Shown: positions 16,254-25,922, counted from the first letter of the stretch. The stretch: 52,870 nt of DNA from Gammaproteobacteria bacterium (GCA_017999615.1 JAGNLM010000012.1:1-52870); one strand, 5' to 3'. Numbers and translations: made by a program. The notes: a model not told the origin generated them from the sequence alone.

Positions 16254-16796
16254 TCAGCCTGCGGTCAGCTCCTCGACGGTGATGTGTTGGTTGGTGTAGA
16301 TGCAGATGTCCGCGGCCACGGCCAGGGCCTTCTCGACGATGGTCCGGGCGTCCAGCTCGGTGTTCTCCAGCAGCGCCCTCGCGGCGGCCTGGGCGTAGGG
16401 TCCGCCGGAGCCGATCGCCATCAGCCCGCCCTCGGGCTCGATCACGTCGCCGGTGCCCGAGAGGATCAGCGAGGCCTGGGCGTCGGCGACCACCAGCAAC
16501 GCCTCCAGCCGGCGCAGCATGCGGTCGGTGCGCCAGTCCTTCGCCAACTCCACCGCCGCCCGCACCAGGTGCCCCTGGTGCTTCTCGAGCTTGCCCTCGA
16601 AACGCTCGAACAGCGTGAAGGCGTCGGCGGTACCTCCCGCGAAGCCGGCCAGGACCCGATCGTGATAGAGCCGCCGGACCTTGCGGGCATTGGCCTTCAT
16701 CACGGTGTTCCCGAGCGTCACCTGGCCGTCGCCGCCCACGACGACCGTGCCCCCCCGGCGGACCGAGAGGACCGTCGTACCGTGGAAGCTCGTCAT
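16254..16796 (-). CDS. hslV: HslV, peptidase subunit of the HslUV protease
   Basis: Proteasome-related threonine peptidase. The ATG giving [14 protein letters not shown] was chosen. AGGA sits seven bases upstream, and removal of the six-residue propeptide would expose Thr7 as the N-terminal nucleophile, as in HslV proteins that start M-x-x-FHG-TT. A GTG six codons further upstream is less likely. The product has 180 residues. It lies 27 nt after xerC and precedes hslU, so heat-shock control is expected from the family. No sigma-32 promoter was identified. Confidence 0.95.
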   Translation of the reverse strand: MTSFHGTTVLSVRRGGTVVVGGDGQVTLGNTVMKANARKVRRLYHDRVLAGFAGGTADAFTLFERFEGKLEKHQGHLVRAAVELAKDWRTDRMLRRLEALLVVADAQASLILSGTGDVIEPEGGLMAIGSGGPYAQAAARALLENTELDARTIVEKALAVAADICIYTNQHITVEELTAG

Positions 16797-16823
16797 GGAA
16801 CCGTCCTGCGCCACACCGCCATT

Positions 16824-17780
16824 CTACCCCACCCCGCGCCGGCGCTTCGCCCGGGGGTGGGCCTGGTCGTAGACCCGGGCCAGGTGCTGGAAGTCCAGGT
16901 GGGTGTAGACCTGAGTCGTGGAGATGTCCGCGTGGCCGAGCAGCTCCTGCACGGCCCTCAGGTCGCCGCTCGACTCGAGGAGGTGGCTCGCGAACGAGTG
17001 GCGCAGGGTGTGCGGGTGGACCGCCGCGCCGAGGCCCTGCCCGCGGGCCCGCCGCTTCACGACGTACTCCACGGCGCGCGCCCCCAGGCGCCGGCCCTTG
17101 CGCCCCACGAACAGCGCCGCCTCGTCGGCCGGCGCCAGGCCCCTGCGCACATCGAGCCACCGCCCCAGGGCCTCGCGGGCGAGCCGTCCCACGGGGACGA
17201 TCCGCTGCTTGCGGCCCTTGCCCAACACGTCGACCGTCCCTTCCTCGAGGTTCAGCCGGTGCAGGTCGAGCCCCACCAGCTCGGCGAGGCGCAGCCCCGA
17301 GGAATAGAACAGCTCGAGGATCGCCCGGTCGCGCACGGCCAGCGGGTCGTTGCCGGAGGGCGCCTCCAGCAGGCCCGCCACCTGGTCGGGGTCGAGCGTC
17401 TGGGGCAGGCGGCGCGGGGATTTCGGGGCGGCGACGCCCACCGCGGGGTTGCGCCGCGCGGCGCCCTCGCGGATCAGGAACCGGTAGAAGGCCCGGATCG
17501 CCGAAAGGGCCCGCTGGATGCTCGGGCCGCTCGCGCCGTTGCGGTGGCGCCAGGCGGCGAACCCCCGCACGTGCTCGTCGTCCAGGGCCTCCCAACCCGG
17601 GAGGCCCCGGTCCGCACGGTAGCGCGCCAGGTCCGCGAGATCGCGCCCGTAGGACCCCGCCGTGCGGGGCGAGAGACCCCGCTCCTGCAGGAGGTGGCTT
17701 TCGAAACGCGCCGCCCAGGGGTCCCCCCCGGGCACCGGCGCGGCCCGCTCCACCCGTTCCCGGGCGGCCGGCGCGCTCAA
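16824..17780 (-). CDS. xerC: Site-specific tyrosine recombinase XerC
   Basis: Recombinase that, with XerD, resolves chromosome dimers at dif. It has 318 residues. The full catalytic set is visible: R164 (GLRLAEL), K188 (LGKGRKQR), H257 and R260 (HPHTLRHSF), H283 (LLGHADI) and nucleophile Y292 (TTQVYTHL). The C-terminal DFQHLARVYDQAHPRAKRR is typical of XerC rather than XerD. The TTG start overlaps the DUF484 stop (TTGA). A GTG nine codons in is the alternative. The dapF-DUF484-xerC order is conserved in Gammaproteobacteria. Confidence 0.96.
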   Translation of the reverse strand: MSAPAARERVERAAPVPGGDPWAARFESHLLQERGLSPRTAGSYGRDLADLARYRADRGLPGWEALDDEHVRGFAAWRHRNGASGPSIQRALSAIRAFYRFLIREGAARRNPAVGVAAPKSPRRLPQTLDPDQVAGLLEAPSGNDPLAVRDRAILELFYSSGLRLAELVGLDLHRLNLEEGTVDVLGKGRKQRIVPVGRLAREALGRWLDVRRGLAPADEAALFVGRKGRRLGARAVEYVVKRRARGQGLGAAVHPHTLRHSFASHLLESSGDLRAVQELLGHADISTTQVYTHLDFQHLARVYDQAHPRAKRRRGVG

Positions 17781-18574
17781 GGCAGGGGCACGGCCGAAGC
17801 CTCCGCGGCAGAGGCCTCCGCGCCCGATCCTTCCTCCGTGGGCCCGCCCTCGCCGCCGAGAACCTGGTCCGCCGGCAGGACGAGAAAGCGCTGCATCACC
17901 TCGCGGGCCACGTCCGCGAGCTGGCGCAGGAAGGTCGTGGCCATGCCGGGCTGGTAGCGGGCCTCGTCGGAGCTCCCGATCGCCAGCACGCCGATGCGGC
18001 CTGCGCCTCCGAGCGGCAGCAGCGCCGCGGAGCGCACCCGGTCCCCCACCTCGCCGAACAGCGCCCGCGCCTGCTCAGCCGGCACGCGCCCGCAGAGAGG
18101 GGTCCCCATCCCCAGGATCGGAGCGAGGAGCCGGCGGCTGCGCTCGTCGGGCCCCAGGACCTCGGGCAGCGCCGCGTCGGCGGGCTGCGCCGGTGCGGCG
18201 AAGAGGCGCACCGCGGCGTGCTCGGCGCCGAAGCTCGCGCGCAGGGCCCGGTACAGGGTCTGCAAGGCCTCCGGCAGCGTGCGGCAGGCGACGAGGTCCA
18301 GGGTCAGCCCGTGCACCCGCTCGCTCAGCTGCTCGTTCTCGCGGGCGGTGACCAGCAGGTCCTGGAGCCGGCGCCGGAGCTGGTGACTCTGGTCGCGCAG
18401 GACGGTCACCTGGTACTCGATCAGGGACACGGCCCGGCCACAGGGGTGGAGCACCTCCATCTCCCCCACCAGGTCCCCGTGGCGCATGAAGAAATCCGGG
18501 TGTTGCCGCAGGTAGTCGGCCACGACCTGCTCGAGCCCCGACACCCCGGCGCCCTCCGTGCTCGCCGCGCTCAT
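17777..18574 (-). CDS. DUF484 (GAF-like) protein
   Basis: A 265-residue cytoplasmic protein of the DUF484 family, which is GAF-related. The N-terminus [20 protein letters not shown] is diagnostic. A coiled-coil segment follows (about 55-95), then the GAF-like domain with [27 protein letters not shown] and a last helix [17 protein letters not shown]. Function is not established. It is almost always next to dapF and xerC. The ATG overlaps the dapF stop (ATGA), and its own stop overlaps xerC, so the three are translationally linked. Confidence 0.9.
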   Translation of the reverse strand: MSAASTEGAGVSGLEQVVADYLRQHPDFFMRHGDLVGEMEVLHPCGRAVSLIEYQVTVLRDQSHQLRRRLQDLLVTARENEQLSERVHGLTLDLVACRTLPEALQTLYRALRASFGAEHAAVRLFAAPAQPADAALPEVLGPDERSRRLLAPILGMGTPLCGRVPAEQARALFGEVGDRVRSAALLPLGGAGRIGVLAIGSSDEARYQPGMATTFLRQLADVAREVMQRFLVLPADQVLGGEGGPTEEGSGAEASAAEASAVPLP

Positions 18575-19401
18575 AGTTCGACCTCTCCCTCGAAGACCGT
18601 CACCGCCGGACCCGTCATCCACACCGGCCCCCCCTTCCCGTCCCAACGGATCCGCAGCCGCCCCCCGGGCAGGTCCACGTCCACGCTCTCCTCGAGCAGC
18701 GACCAGCGCCGCCCCGCCGCGACTGCGGCGCACGCCCCGGTGCCGCAGGCGAGGGTCTCACCGGCGCCCCGCTCCCAGACCCGCAGACGGACGTGGCGTG
18801 GGTCGACGATCTGCAGGAATCCCGCGTTCACCCGGCGGGGAAAGCGCGGGTGATTCTCGATGCGGGGCCCCAGGGTGCGCACGGGGGCCTCGTCCACGTC
18901 CGCCACCCGCAGCACCGCGTGGGGGTTGCCCATGGAGACGGCCCCCACCCGCACTTCCTCCCCGTCCACGTCGAGGAGATACTCGTCCGCGGTCGCCTCG
19001 GCGAGGAACGGAAGGGCCCCCGGCTCGAACCGCGGCGGCCCCATGTTGACCGTCACCTCGCCGTCGGCCTCGACCCGCGGGACGATGATCCCGGCCCGCG
19101 TCTCGACCCGGATCTCGCTCTTGGAGGTGAGGCCCTTCTCCCGCACGTAACGGGCGAAACAGCGGGCGCCGTTCCCGCACTGCTCCACCTCGCCGCCGTC
19201 GGCGTTGAAGATCCGGTAGCCGAAGTCCGCGTCGGCCCCCGAGGGGGGCGTCACGAGCAGGACCTGGTCGCAACCGACCCCGAAGCGGCGGTCGGCGAGC
19301 CACCGGATCTGCTCCGGAGTGAGATCCAGCGCACGGCGCGTCGCGTCGAACACGACGAAGTCGTTGCCGAGGCCGTGCATCTTGGTAAAGGAAAGACGCA
19401 T
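18571..19401 (-). CDS. dapF: Diaminopimelate epimerase
   Basis: Interconverts LL- and meso-diaminopimelate for lysine and murein synthesis. Length is 276 residues. The two catalytic cysteines are C75 (EQCGNGARC) and C219 ([12 protein letters not shown]), and the N-terminal [15 protein letters not shown] is standard. It heads the dapF-DUF484-xerC group. The small lppL (yifL) lipoprotein gene often found upstream is not seen. Confidence 0.97.
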   Translation of the reverse strand: MRLSFTKMHGLGNDFVVFDATRRALDLTPEQIRWLADRRFGVGCDQVLLVTPPSGADADFGYRIFNADGGEVEQCGNGARCFARYVREKGLTSKSEIRVETRAGIIVPRVEADGEVTVNMGPPRFEPGALPFLAEATADEYLLDVDGEEVRVGAVSMGNPHAVLRVADVDEAPVRTLGPRIENHPRFPRRVNAGFLQIVDPRHVRLRVWERGAGETLACGTGACAAVAAGRRWSLLEESVDVDLPGGRLRIRWDGKGGPVWMTGPAVTVFEGEVEL

Positions 19402-19622
19402 GCTGCCGTTAGGTTAGCCGTACGTGCCGGGAGTCGAAGCGCGCGGGGTCTCTGGCGCCCCACCGCCGCAGCCCGGTCGAGGAAACCCGTTCCTCCTGGT
19501 TTTCAGTTAATTATCGAATACACTTACCACGTTGGTGGAGATGATGGCAAGGGCGCGTCGGCGATGCCGGCTCAGGGTGCCCGGGGCCGCCGAGGAGACG
19601 GGGACCGACCAGGACGCGATTG
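19402..19622. promoter_or_regulatory. Divergent intergenic region dapF/PP2C phosphatase
   Basis: A 221-bp gap between divergent genes. An AT-rich island at about 19497-19530 contains -10-like TACACT and should hold the promoter for the phosphatase gene. No exact -35 was found. A GGTGGAG-ATG-ATG at about 19534 looks like a start but opens no distinct gene. Confidence 0.35.
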
Positions 19623-20453
19623 ATGTCCCTGCGAGGAAAGCTGGAGATGGCCGGGGTCACCGACGTGGGCCGCAGGCGCGACCACAACGAGGACACTATC
19701 GTGACCGACGCGGGCCTCGGCCTTGCCGTCCTGGCGGACGGCATGGGCGGCTACAAGGGGGGCGAGGTCGCCAGCGCCCTGGCCGCGAACGTCCTGATGG
19801 AGGAGGTCCGCCGCAAGCTGAGGTGGCAGGAGGTCGCCGCGGTCGACGAGCGGACCGGCTATACCCGCGCCTCGCTCCTCATCCGCGATGCCATCAACCG
19901 GGCGAACGACTCCATCTATCGGACCGCCCAGGAGCAGCCCCACTGCCAGGGCATGGGCACGACGCTGGTCTCCCTGCTCTTCTACGACAACCGCCTGAGC
20001 GTGGGCCACGTCGGAGACTCGCGGCTGTACCGGGTGCGCGGAGAGGAGATCGAGCAGCTCACCGTGGACCACTCGCTGATGCAGGAGTTGGTCGACCGGG
20101 GGTTCTACACGCCCGAGCAGGCGCGCCGCCGCGTGCAGAAGAATCTCGTGACCCGGGCGGTGGGGGTCGACCCGACCGTGACCGCGGACCTGCAGGAAGA
20201 GGCGGTCCTGCCGGGGGACATCTACCTCGCCTGCTCCGACGGGCTGTCGGACCTCGTGGAAGATGGCGACATCCACTTAACCCTGACCCAGTACGGTGCT
20301 AACCTCTCCGAGGCCGCGCAACGTCTGGTCGAACTGGCCAACGCCAGGGGCGGGACCGACAACGTGTCGGTCATCCTCATACGGGCGCTGCGGCCGTTCC
20401 CGGCCCATCACCGTAGCCCATGGCGCATGAAGGTACTCCACTGGTTCACCTGA
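19623..20453 (+). CDS. PP2C-family serine/threonine phosphatase (Stp/PrpC-like)
   Basis: Metal-dependent protein phosphatase of 276 residues that fills a single PP2C domain. The motifs are RRDHNEDT (about 18-25), VLADGMGGYKGGE (about 36-48), GTTLVSLL, GHVGDSRLYR, ACSDGLSD and GGTDNVSVI, so the Asp residues for both metals are in place. The ATG directly follows an in-frame TTG and has AGGA at good distance. The next gene, 20 nt on, encodes an FHA protein that would read phosphothreonine. No Ser/Thr kinase gene is present in the window. Confidence 0.92.
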   Translation: MSLRGKLEMAGVTDVGRRRDHNEDTIVTDAGLGLAVLADGMGGYKGGEVASALAANVLMEEVRRKLRWQEVAAVDERTGYTRASLLIRDAINRANDSIYRTAQEQPHCQGMGTTLVSLLFYDNRLSVGHVGDSRLYRVRGEEIEQLTVDHSLMQELVDRGFYTPEQARRRVQKNLVTRAVGVDPTVTADLQEEAVLPGDIYLACSDGLSDLVEDGDIHLTLTQYGANLSEAAQRLVELANARGGTDNVSVILIRALRPFPAHHRSPWRMKVLHWFT

Positions 20454-20473
20454 GGCGTAAGGACGGACCGACC

Positions 20474-21259
20474 ATGACCGCAAAGCTGGTTCTGAGTCTG
20501 AACGGTGCGGTACTGCGCGAGTACCCGTTGAACAGGGAGCGCACGACGATCGGCCGGCGCCCCGAGAACGACATCCACATCGACAACCTCGCCGTGAGCG
20601 GCCAGCACGCGCTCGTCATCACCATCCTGAACGACTCGTTCCTGGAAGACCTGGGCAGCACCAACGGGACGTACGTCAACGGGAGGCTGGTGAAGAAGCA
20701 CGCCCTGCAGCACGGCGACACCATCGCCATCGGCAAGCACGAGCTGCGTTACATCAACGAGCAGGCCTCGACGCACGACTCGGACTTCGACAAGACGATG
20801 ATCATCCGGCCGGGGATGGTGACCCAGCCCGCGGTAGCGTTGCGCGGCGGCGGGGCTGCGGCGGCACTGGCCGAGAGGCCCACGTCCACGATTCACCCCC
20901 AGCCGGCAGCGGCCCAGCGGCCAGTCGCAGCGCTGCACACTGAGCCCCCCCCCGCCCCGGCGGCCCCACCTCCCGCGCCCCAGAGCGACGTGCAGCTGCC
21001 CCTCGCCCGCGTCCAGGTCCTGAACGGGCCGGCGGTGGGCAAGGAGCTGGAGCTGAAGAAGGCGCTCACGACCCTCGGCAAGCCCGGCGTGCAGGTCGCC
21101 GTGATCACGCGCCGCGTGCACGGCTACTTCATCACGCAGGTCGAGGGGCCCGGGCCGCTCGTGAACGGCCAGGCCATCGGGGCCCAGGCCCACCCGCTGC
21201 TCGAGAACGACGTCATCGAGCTTGCCGGCGTCAAGATGGAGTTTTCCTTCGTCGACTAG
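20474..21259 (+). CDS. Protein with N-terminal FHA domain and degenerate C-terminal FHA-like domain
   Basis: A 261-residue protein. The N-terminal FHA domain (about 5-95) is canonical: GRRPENDIHID (R28 region), SGQH (42-45) and GSTNGTYVNG (61-70), the phosphothreonine-binding residues. A Pro/Ala-rich linker (about 120-175) leads to a second FHA-like domain (about 180-258) with TTLGKPG, GPLVNGQ and NDVIELAGVKMEF that lacks the usual Arg/Ser binding pair. There is no membrane or secretion signal. Pairing with a PP2C phosphatase suggests a phospho-signalling module. The ATG was taken because AAGGA lies just upstream. Confidence 0.88.
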   Translation: MTAKLVLSLNGAVLREYPLNRERTTIGRRPENDIHIDNLAVSGQHALVITILNDSFLEDLGSTNGTYVNGRLVKKHALQHGDTIAIGKHELRYINEQASTHDSDFDKTMIIRPGMVTQPAVALRGGGAAAALAERPTSTIHPQPAAAQRPVAALHTEPPPAPAAPPPAPQSDVQLPLARVQVLNGPAVGKELELKKALTTLGKPGVQVAVITRRVHGYFITQVEGPGPLVNGQAIGAQAHPLLENDVIELAGVKMEFSFVD

Positions 21260-21274
21260 GTTTTCGAGGCCCGG

Positions 21275-21934
21275 TCACGCCGTCCCTGGCTGACCCGGCT
21301 TCCCCGACTCCTTGCGGTGCTCGCAGAGGTCCGCGATCAGGCAGCCCTGGCACTTCGGGTTGCGGGCGGTGCACACGTAGCGCCCGTGCAGGATGAGCCA
21401 GTGGTGCGCGCGGCGCAGGTAACGGGGCGGGACCACGGCGAGGAGCCCCTGCTCGACCGCGAGCGGCGTCTTGCCCGGCGCGAGGCCGGTGCGGTTCGCG
21501 ACCCGGAAGATGTGGGTGTCGACCGCGATGACGGGCTCGCCGAAGGCGGTGTTCAGGATGACGTTGGCGGTCTTGCGGCCGACCCCGGGCAGGGCCTCGA
21601 GGTCCGCGCGGTCGCGCGGCACCTCGCCGCCGTGGCGCTCCAGCAGCAGCCGGCAGGCCTCGAAGATGTTGGCGGCCTTGGTGTTGTAGAGGCCGATGGT
21701 CTTGACGTATTCCTTCAGACCTTCGAGCCCGAGGGCGCGGACCGCGGCGGGGGTGTTCGCCACCGGGAAGAGCCGCGCGGTGGCCTGGTTCACGCCCTTG
21801 TCGGTCGCCTGGGCGGAGAGCACCACCGCCACCAGCAGCTCGAAGGGCGTCGTGTGGCGAAGCTCGCCCTTCGGCTCCGGGCTCGCCGCCTCGAAGCGGG
21901 CGAAGACCTCGGCCACCTGGCGAGGGTTCAGCAC
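21275..21934 (-). CDS. nth: Endonuclease III
   Basis: DNA glycosylase/AP lyase that removes oxidised pyrimidines. The product is 219 residues from the GTG, matching the E. coli protein in length. It has catalytic Lys121 (GVGRKTANV) and Asp139 (VDTHIFRV), and a C-terminal [4Fe-4S] site C188-x6-C195-x2-C198-x5-C204. The GTG has GGAG nine bases upstream and lies just after the rnfE stop. The longer open frame upstream is only rnfE out of frame. nth follows the rnf operon in E. coli too. Confidence 0.96.
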   Translation of the reverse strand: MLNPRQVAEVFARFEAASPEPKGELRHTTPFELLVAVVLSAQATDKGVNQATARLFPVANTPAAVRALGLEGLKEYVKTIGLYNTKAANIFEACRLLLERHGGEVPRDRADLEALPGVGRKTANVILNTAFGEPVIAVDTHIFRVANRTGLAPGKTPLAVEQGLLAVVPPRYLRRAHHWLILHGRYVCTARNPKCQGCLIADLCEHRKESGKPGQPGTA

Positions 21935-21975
21935 ACCGCGTATCTCCGGGACCAAGGGGCGCCCGGCCGGCGTCC

Positions 21976-22665
21976 TCAGGCCGTCACGGCGTGGCCCGCC
22001 GCGGGGGCGGCAGCCGCCACGCGCGCTGCCCGCCGGCGGTCGATGGCGTTCTTCGCCGCGATCAGGAGACCGAGCCCGATGAAGGCCCCCGGCGGCAGGA
22101 TGGCCGCGAGGAACCCGGGGTGGTCGGGGAACAGGGTCAGGGTCATCCAGTCGGCCCACCCGCCCAGCATGGCTCCCGCCTGGGCCATCAGGGTCCCCTG
22201 CCCCGCGAGCTCCCGCATCGCCCCGAGCACGAAGAGCACCGCGGTGAAGCCCGCGCCCACGGCGAGCCCGTCCACCAGCGAGGGCAGCGGGGGATTGCGC
22301 GAGGCGAACGACTCCGCGCGCCCGAGCACGTTGCAGTTCACCACGATGAGCGGGATGAAGATCCCCAGCACCGCGGCAAGGGCGGGGAAGTAGGCCTTCA
22401 TCAGCAGGTCGATGACGGTGACGACCGCGGCGATGACGAGGACGTAGACCGGAATACGGACCTCGGGCCGGACGAACGGGGCGATCAGGGAGATCACCAC
22501 GTTCGTCGTGGCCAGCACCGCGAGCGTGGCGACCCCGAGCCCCAGGCCGTTCACCGCCGAGGAAGTCACCGCCAGCGTGGGGCAGAGACCGAGCACGGCC
22601 ACGAGGGCGGGGTTGTTGGTCCACAGCCCGTCGCGGACGATGGATGCGTACGTCGTGGAGCTCAC
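21976..22665 (-). CDS. rnfE: Rnf complex subunit RnfE
   Basis: Integral membrane subunit of the Rnf ion-translocating ferredoxin:NAD+ oxidoreductase, related to NqrD. It has 229 residues with about six hydrophobic helices. GLWTNNPALVAVLGLCPTLAVT near the N-terminus (read in parts) and PLIVVNCNVLGRAESFASRN in the middle are diagnostic, including the cysteines that line the [2Fe-2S] site shared with RnfA. The start is a GTG. It is followed by nth after 41 nt. Confidence 0.95.
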   Translation of the reverse strand: MSSTTYASIVRDGLWTNNPALVAVLGLCPTLAVTSSAVNGLGLGVATLAVLATTNVVISLIAPFVRPEVRIPVYVLVIAAVVTVIDLLMKAYFPALAAVLGIFIPLIVVNCNVLGRAESFASRNPPLPSLVDGLAVGAGFTAVLFVLGAMRELAGQGTLMAQAGAMLGGWADWMTLTLFPDHPGFLAAILPPGAFIGLGLLIAAKNAIDRRRAARVAAAAPAAGHAVTA

Positions 22666-22695
22666 CTCAACACCTCCGTCGGGCTCCCTCGTTCC

Positions 22696-23337
22696 TCACG
22701 GCGCGGCAGGGCTGGCGCCCGGCGCCGGCGCGAACAGCTCGGCGCGGTGCGCGCCGACGTACTCGAGGGTGTTCTTCACGGCCTTCACCACCGCCCTGGG
22801 CGTGATGGTCGCCCCGGTAAACTGGTCGAAGGCGCCGCCGTCCTTCTTCACCTTCCAGCGCTCGGGCGCCGGGTCCGCGAGGGAACGCCCGGTAAAGCGT
22901 GTGACCCAACTGGAGCGCCGCTCCTCCACCAGGTCCCCGAGCCCCGGCGTCTCCCGGTGCGCGAGCACGCGCACCCCGGCGAGCGTCCCGTCGTGGTTGA
23001 CCGCCACCATCAGCTTGATGCTCCCCGCGTAGCCGTCCGGCGCCGAGGGGGTCAGGATGACCGCCACCGGCGCCCCGGCCCGCCGCGCCCGGTAGGCGGG
23101 CACCGGCGCCTCGGTGCCCAGCAGCCGGGCGTCGCGGACCTCGATCACGTCCGCCACGGGGTCGTTGTCGTGCGCCTCGGGGCTCACCACCGCGTGCAGG
23201 CTGAGCAGCAACGCCTGCCGCTCGACCTCCGCGATCCGCTCCCGGGTCGCGGCGTGGGTGAGCGCGATCAGCAGAACGCCCGCCGCCGCGAACACGGCGA
23301 GCACGGCGGCGGCCCGGGTCATCGCTCGCAGGACCAC
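22696..23337 (-). CDS. rnfG: Rnf complex subunit RnfG (covalent FMN)
   Basis: Membrane-anchored, periplasm-facing flavoprotein subunit, related to NqrC, 213 residues. One N-terminal transmembrane helix (about 9-28) precedes an FMN-binding domain. The flavinylation motif FTGATIT places the FMN-linked threonine at T177. HRETPGLGDLVEER is a second family motif. The start is a GTG 3 nt after rnfD. An ApbE flavin transferase would be needed for FMN attachment. None is in the window. Confidence 0.95.
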   Translation of the reverse strand: MVLRAMTRAAAVLAVFAAAGVLLIALTHAATRERIAEVERQALLLSLHAVVSPEAHDNDPVADVIEVRDARLLGTEAPVPAYRARRAGAPVAVILTPSAPDGYAGSIKLMVAVNHDGTLAGVRVLAHRETPGLGDLVEERRSSWVTRFTGRSLADPAPERWKVKKDGGAFDQFTGATITPRAVVKAVKNTLEYVGAHRAELFAPAPGASPAAP

Positions 23338-23340
23338 GCC

Positions 23341-24378
23341 TCACGCCCTCCCGTGACCGAACACCCGCGGCTGGGTGTAGTGGTCGATGGTCGGAACCAC
23401 GATGTTCATGAGCAGCACGGAAAAGGCCAGCGCGTCCGGGTAGCCGCCCCAGACCCGGATCACGTACTCCAGCACGCCGATACCGCCGGCATAGACGATC
23501 CGCCCGAGGGGGGTGGTCGACGCGGTGACCGGATCCGTCGCGATGAAGAAGGCGCCGAGCATGGCCCCCCCCGCGAACATGTGGAAGAGCGGTGAGGCGT
23601 AGCGGGCCGGGTCCATGAGGTGGAAGACCAGGGCGATCGCGAACAGCGTGGCCATCATGGTCACGGGGATGTGCCAGGTGATCACCCGCCGGTAGATGAG
23701 CCACAGCCCCCCCAGGAGGAACCCGATGCTCCCCCACTCCCAACCCCGGCCGGCGAGGGCCCCGAAGACCGGACTCGTGCTGGCGTCGCCGACGCTCACG
23801 CCCGCGCCCAGCTTGACCTTCAGATAGTCGAGCGGGGTCGCCCCCGTCAGGGCGTCGAAGGGCGCGCTCTCGGGGGTACCGGAGAAGATCATCCCGACGC
23901 TGTCGAGGAAGCCCACGGGGTGGCCGCTCACGACGTCGGCCGCCGGCCAGACCGTCATGTACTTCGGGAACGACACGAGGAGCAGCACGTAGCCGATCAT
24001 CGCCGGGTTGAACGGGTTGTAGCCGAGCCCCCCGTACAGGTGCTTGGCGACGACGATGGCGAAGGCCGCCCCGACCGCGGTGACCCACCAGGGCGCGACC
24101 GCGGGCAGCGCCACTGCGAGCAGGGCGGCGGTGACCACCGCGCTGCCGTCCCCGAGGAACTGGCCCACGGGCCGGCCGCGCAACACGAGCATGAGCCACT
24201 CGCTCGCGAGGGCCACCACCGAGGCGAGGGCGATGTTGACCACCACACCCCAGCCGAAGAACCACACGTACGCCGCGACACCCGGCACGAGCGCGTAGAG
24301 CACGTCCAGCATCACCTTCCGCACGCTCGCCTCGCCGTGCCGGTGGGGCGAGCTCGGTGTGATCAGACGTGGGGTCAC
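23341..24378 (-). CDS. rnfD: Rnf complex subunit RnfD (covalent FMN)
   Basis: Polytopic membrane subunit related to NqrB, 345 residues with eight or more predicted helices. The covalent FMN site is T181 in DALTGATPLDYLK. GGLGYNPFNPAMIGY is a strong family motif. The start ATG overlaps the rnfC stop (ATGA), consistent with coupled translation of membrane subunits. Confidence 0.95.
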   Translation of the reverse strand: MTPRLITPSSPHRHGEASVRKVMLDVLYALVPGVAAYVWFFGWGVVVNIALASVVALASEWLMLVLRGRPVGQFLGDGSAVVTAALLAVALPAVAPWWVTAVGAAFAIVVAKHLYGGLGYNPFNPAMIGYVLLLVSFPKYMTVWPAADVVSGHPVGFLDSVGMIFSGTPESAPFDALTGATPLDYLKVKLGAGVSVGDASTSPVFGALAGRGWEWGSIGFLLGGLWLIYRRVITWHIPVTMMATLFAIALVFHLMDPARYASPLFHMFAGGAMLGAFFIATDPVTASTTPLGRIVYAGGIGVLEYVIRVWGGYPDALAFSVLLMNIVVPTIDHYTQPRVFGHGRA

Positions 24379-25922
24379 GACCCTGCCTCCGTATCGGACT
24401 CGGCCTTCGCGGCCTGTTTCGCGCGGGCCCGCTCGATCGCCGCCTGGGCCGCGGCGCTCTTCGGGTCTTCGCTCGCGGCGCCCGGCGCTGTCCCCGCGGG
24501 CGCCTTCTTCTTCTGCTGCAGGCGCTCCTCACGCTCGCGCTTCTCGGCCTCGAGCCGCTCGACGCGGCGGGCGTGCCGGCTCTTCGCGAGGTCGGCCCGC
24601 TGGCGGTCGCGGTCCAGGGACAGGATCTCGCTCTTGGCGAAGCGGAAATACTGCACGAGCGGGATGTGGCTCGGGCAGACGTAGGCGCAGCAGCCGCACT
24701 CGATGCAGTCGAAGAGGTTGTATTCCCGGGCCCGGTCGAAGTCCTTCGCGCGGGAGTACCAGTACATCTGCTGGGGCAGGAGGCTCATGGGACAGGCCCG
24801 GGAGCAGGACCCGCAACGGATGCACGGCAGCGCCGGCTCGGCCGGGACCGTGGGCACGTCCACCAGCACGCAGTTGCTGGTCTTCACCACCGGCACCGCG
24901 TCGTCGTGGAGCGCGAAGCCCATCATCGGGCCGCCCATGACCAGGGCGCGGGCCTGGGCCGGCCTCGGGTCGCACTGGGAGAGCAGGTGCGCGACGGGGG
25001 TTCCGATCGCGACCTCCAGATTGCGCGGGCGGCCAACGCCGGGGCCGGTGACGGTGACCACGCGGCTGACGAGGGGCTCGCCCCGCTCCAGCGCCCGGTG
25101 CATCGCCGCCACGGTGGCGACGTTCTGCACCACCACACCCACGTCGAGGGGGAGCTTTCCGCTCGGGACCTCGCGGCCCGTGAGGATCCGGACCAACTGC
25201 TTCTCGCCGCCCGTCGGGTAGAGCGTCGGGACCAGCTCCACCTCGACCCCGTCGCCGGCCGCCCGGCGCAGTGCCTCGTAGGCCTCGGGCTTGTTGTCCT
25301 CGATGCCGATGACGCAGCGCCGCGCCTGCACCGCGTGGCGGGCGATGCGTGCCCCGGCCACCACCTCCTCCGGGCGCTCGCGCATCAGGCGGTCGTCGGA
25401 CGTGATGTACGGCTCGCACTCGGCGCCGTTCACGATCACGGTGTCGACGACCTTGCCCGGACCGGGGCTGAGCTTGATGAAGGTCGGGAACCCCGCTCCC
25501 CCCAGGCCGACGATCCCGGCCTCGCGCACGGCGCTGCGCAGCCGGCTCGGTTCGACGGACTGCCAGTCCGGCAGGGGCACCCGCTCGCCCCACGCGTCCT
25601 CGCCGTCCGGCTCGACCACGATGCAGGGCGCGCGTAGTCCCGAGGGGTGCGGCACCGGCCGATCCTCGATCGCCACCACCCGGCCGGAGGTCGAGGCATG
25701 GACGGGGACGCTGACGTAGCCGCCCGCCTTCGCGACCACCTGCCCCTTGAGGACCCGGTCTCCCACGCGGACCACCGGTTCCGCAGGCACGCCGATGTGC
25801 TGTTGCAGGGGGAAGACTAGCAACTCCGGCAGCGGCGCCGGAGCGATGGGCTCCCCGTTCGACAACTCCTTGAAGCCGGGCGGGTGGATCCCCCCGGGGA
25901 TTGCGAAGGGCTTCGGGCTCAC
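24375..25922 (-). CDS. rnfC: Rnf complex subunit RnfC (NADH-binding, two [4Fe-4S])
   Basis: Peripheral subunit carrying NADH and FMN sites and two [4Fe-4S] clusters. It has 515 residues from the GTG that overlaps the rnfB stop (GTGA). The N-terminal GGIHPPGFKELS, the Gly-rich GLGGAGFPTFIKL and GAECEPYITSDDRLM are family hallmarks. The cluster motifs are CIRCGSCSRACP and CIECGCCAYVCP. The C-terminal tail is a Lys/Arg/Ala-rich helix, much shorter than the repeated tail of E. coli RsxC. Confidence 0.95.
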   Translation of the reverse strand: MSPKPFAIPGGIHPPGFKELSNGEPIAPAPLPELLVFPLQQHIGVPAEPVVRVGDRVLKGQVVAKAGGYVSVPVHASTSGRVVAIEDRPVPHPSGLRAPCIVVEPDGEDAWGERVPLPDWQSVEPSRLRSAVREAGIVGLGGAGFPTFIKLSPGPGKVVDTVIVNGAECEPYITSDDRLMRERPEEVVAGARIARHAVQARRCVIGIEDNKPEAYEALRRAAGDGVEVELVPTLYPTGGEKQLVRILTGREVPSGKLPLDVGVVVQNVATVAAMHRALERGEPLVSRVVTVTGPGVGRPRNLEVAIGTPVAHLLSQCDPRPAQARALVMGGPMMGFALHDDAVPVVKTSNCVLVDVPTVPAEPALPCIRCGSCSRACPMSLLPQQMYWYSRAKDFDRAREYNLFDCIECGCCAYVCPSHIPLVQYFRFAKSEILSLDRDRQRADLAKSRHARRVERLEAEKREREERLQQKKKAPAGTAPGAASEDPKSAAAQAAIERARAKQAAKAESDTEAGS

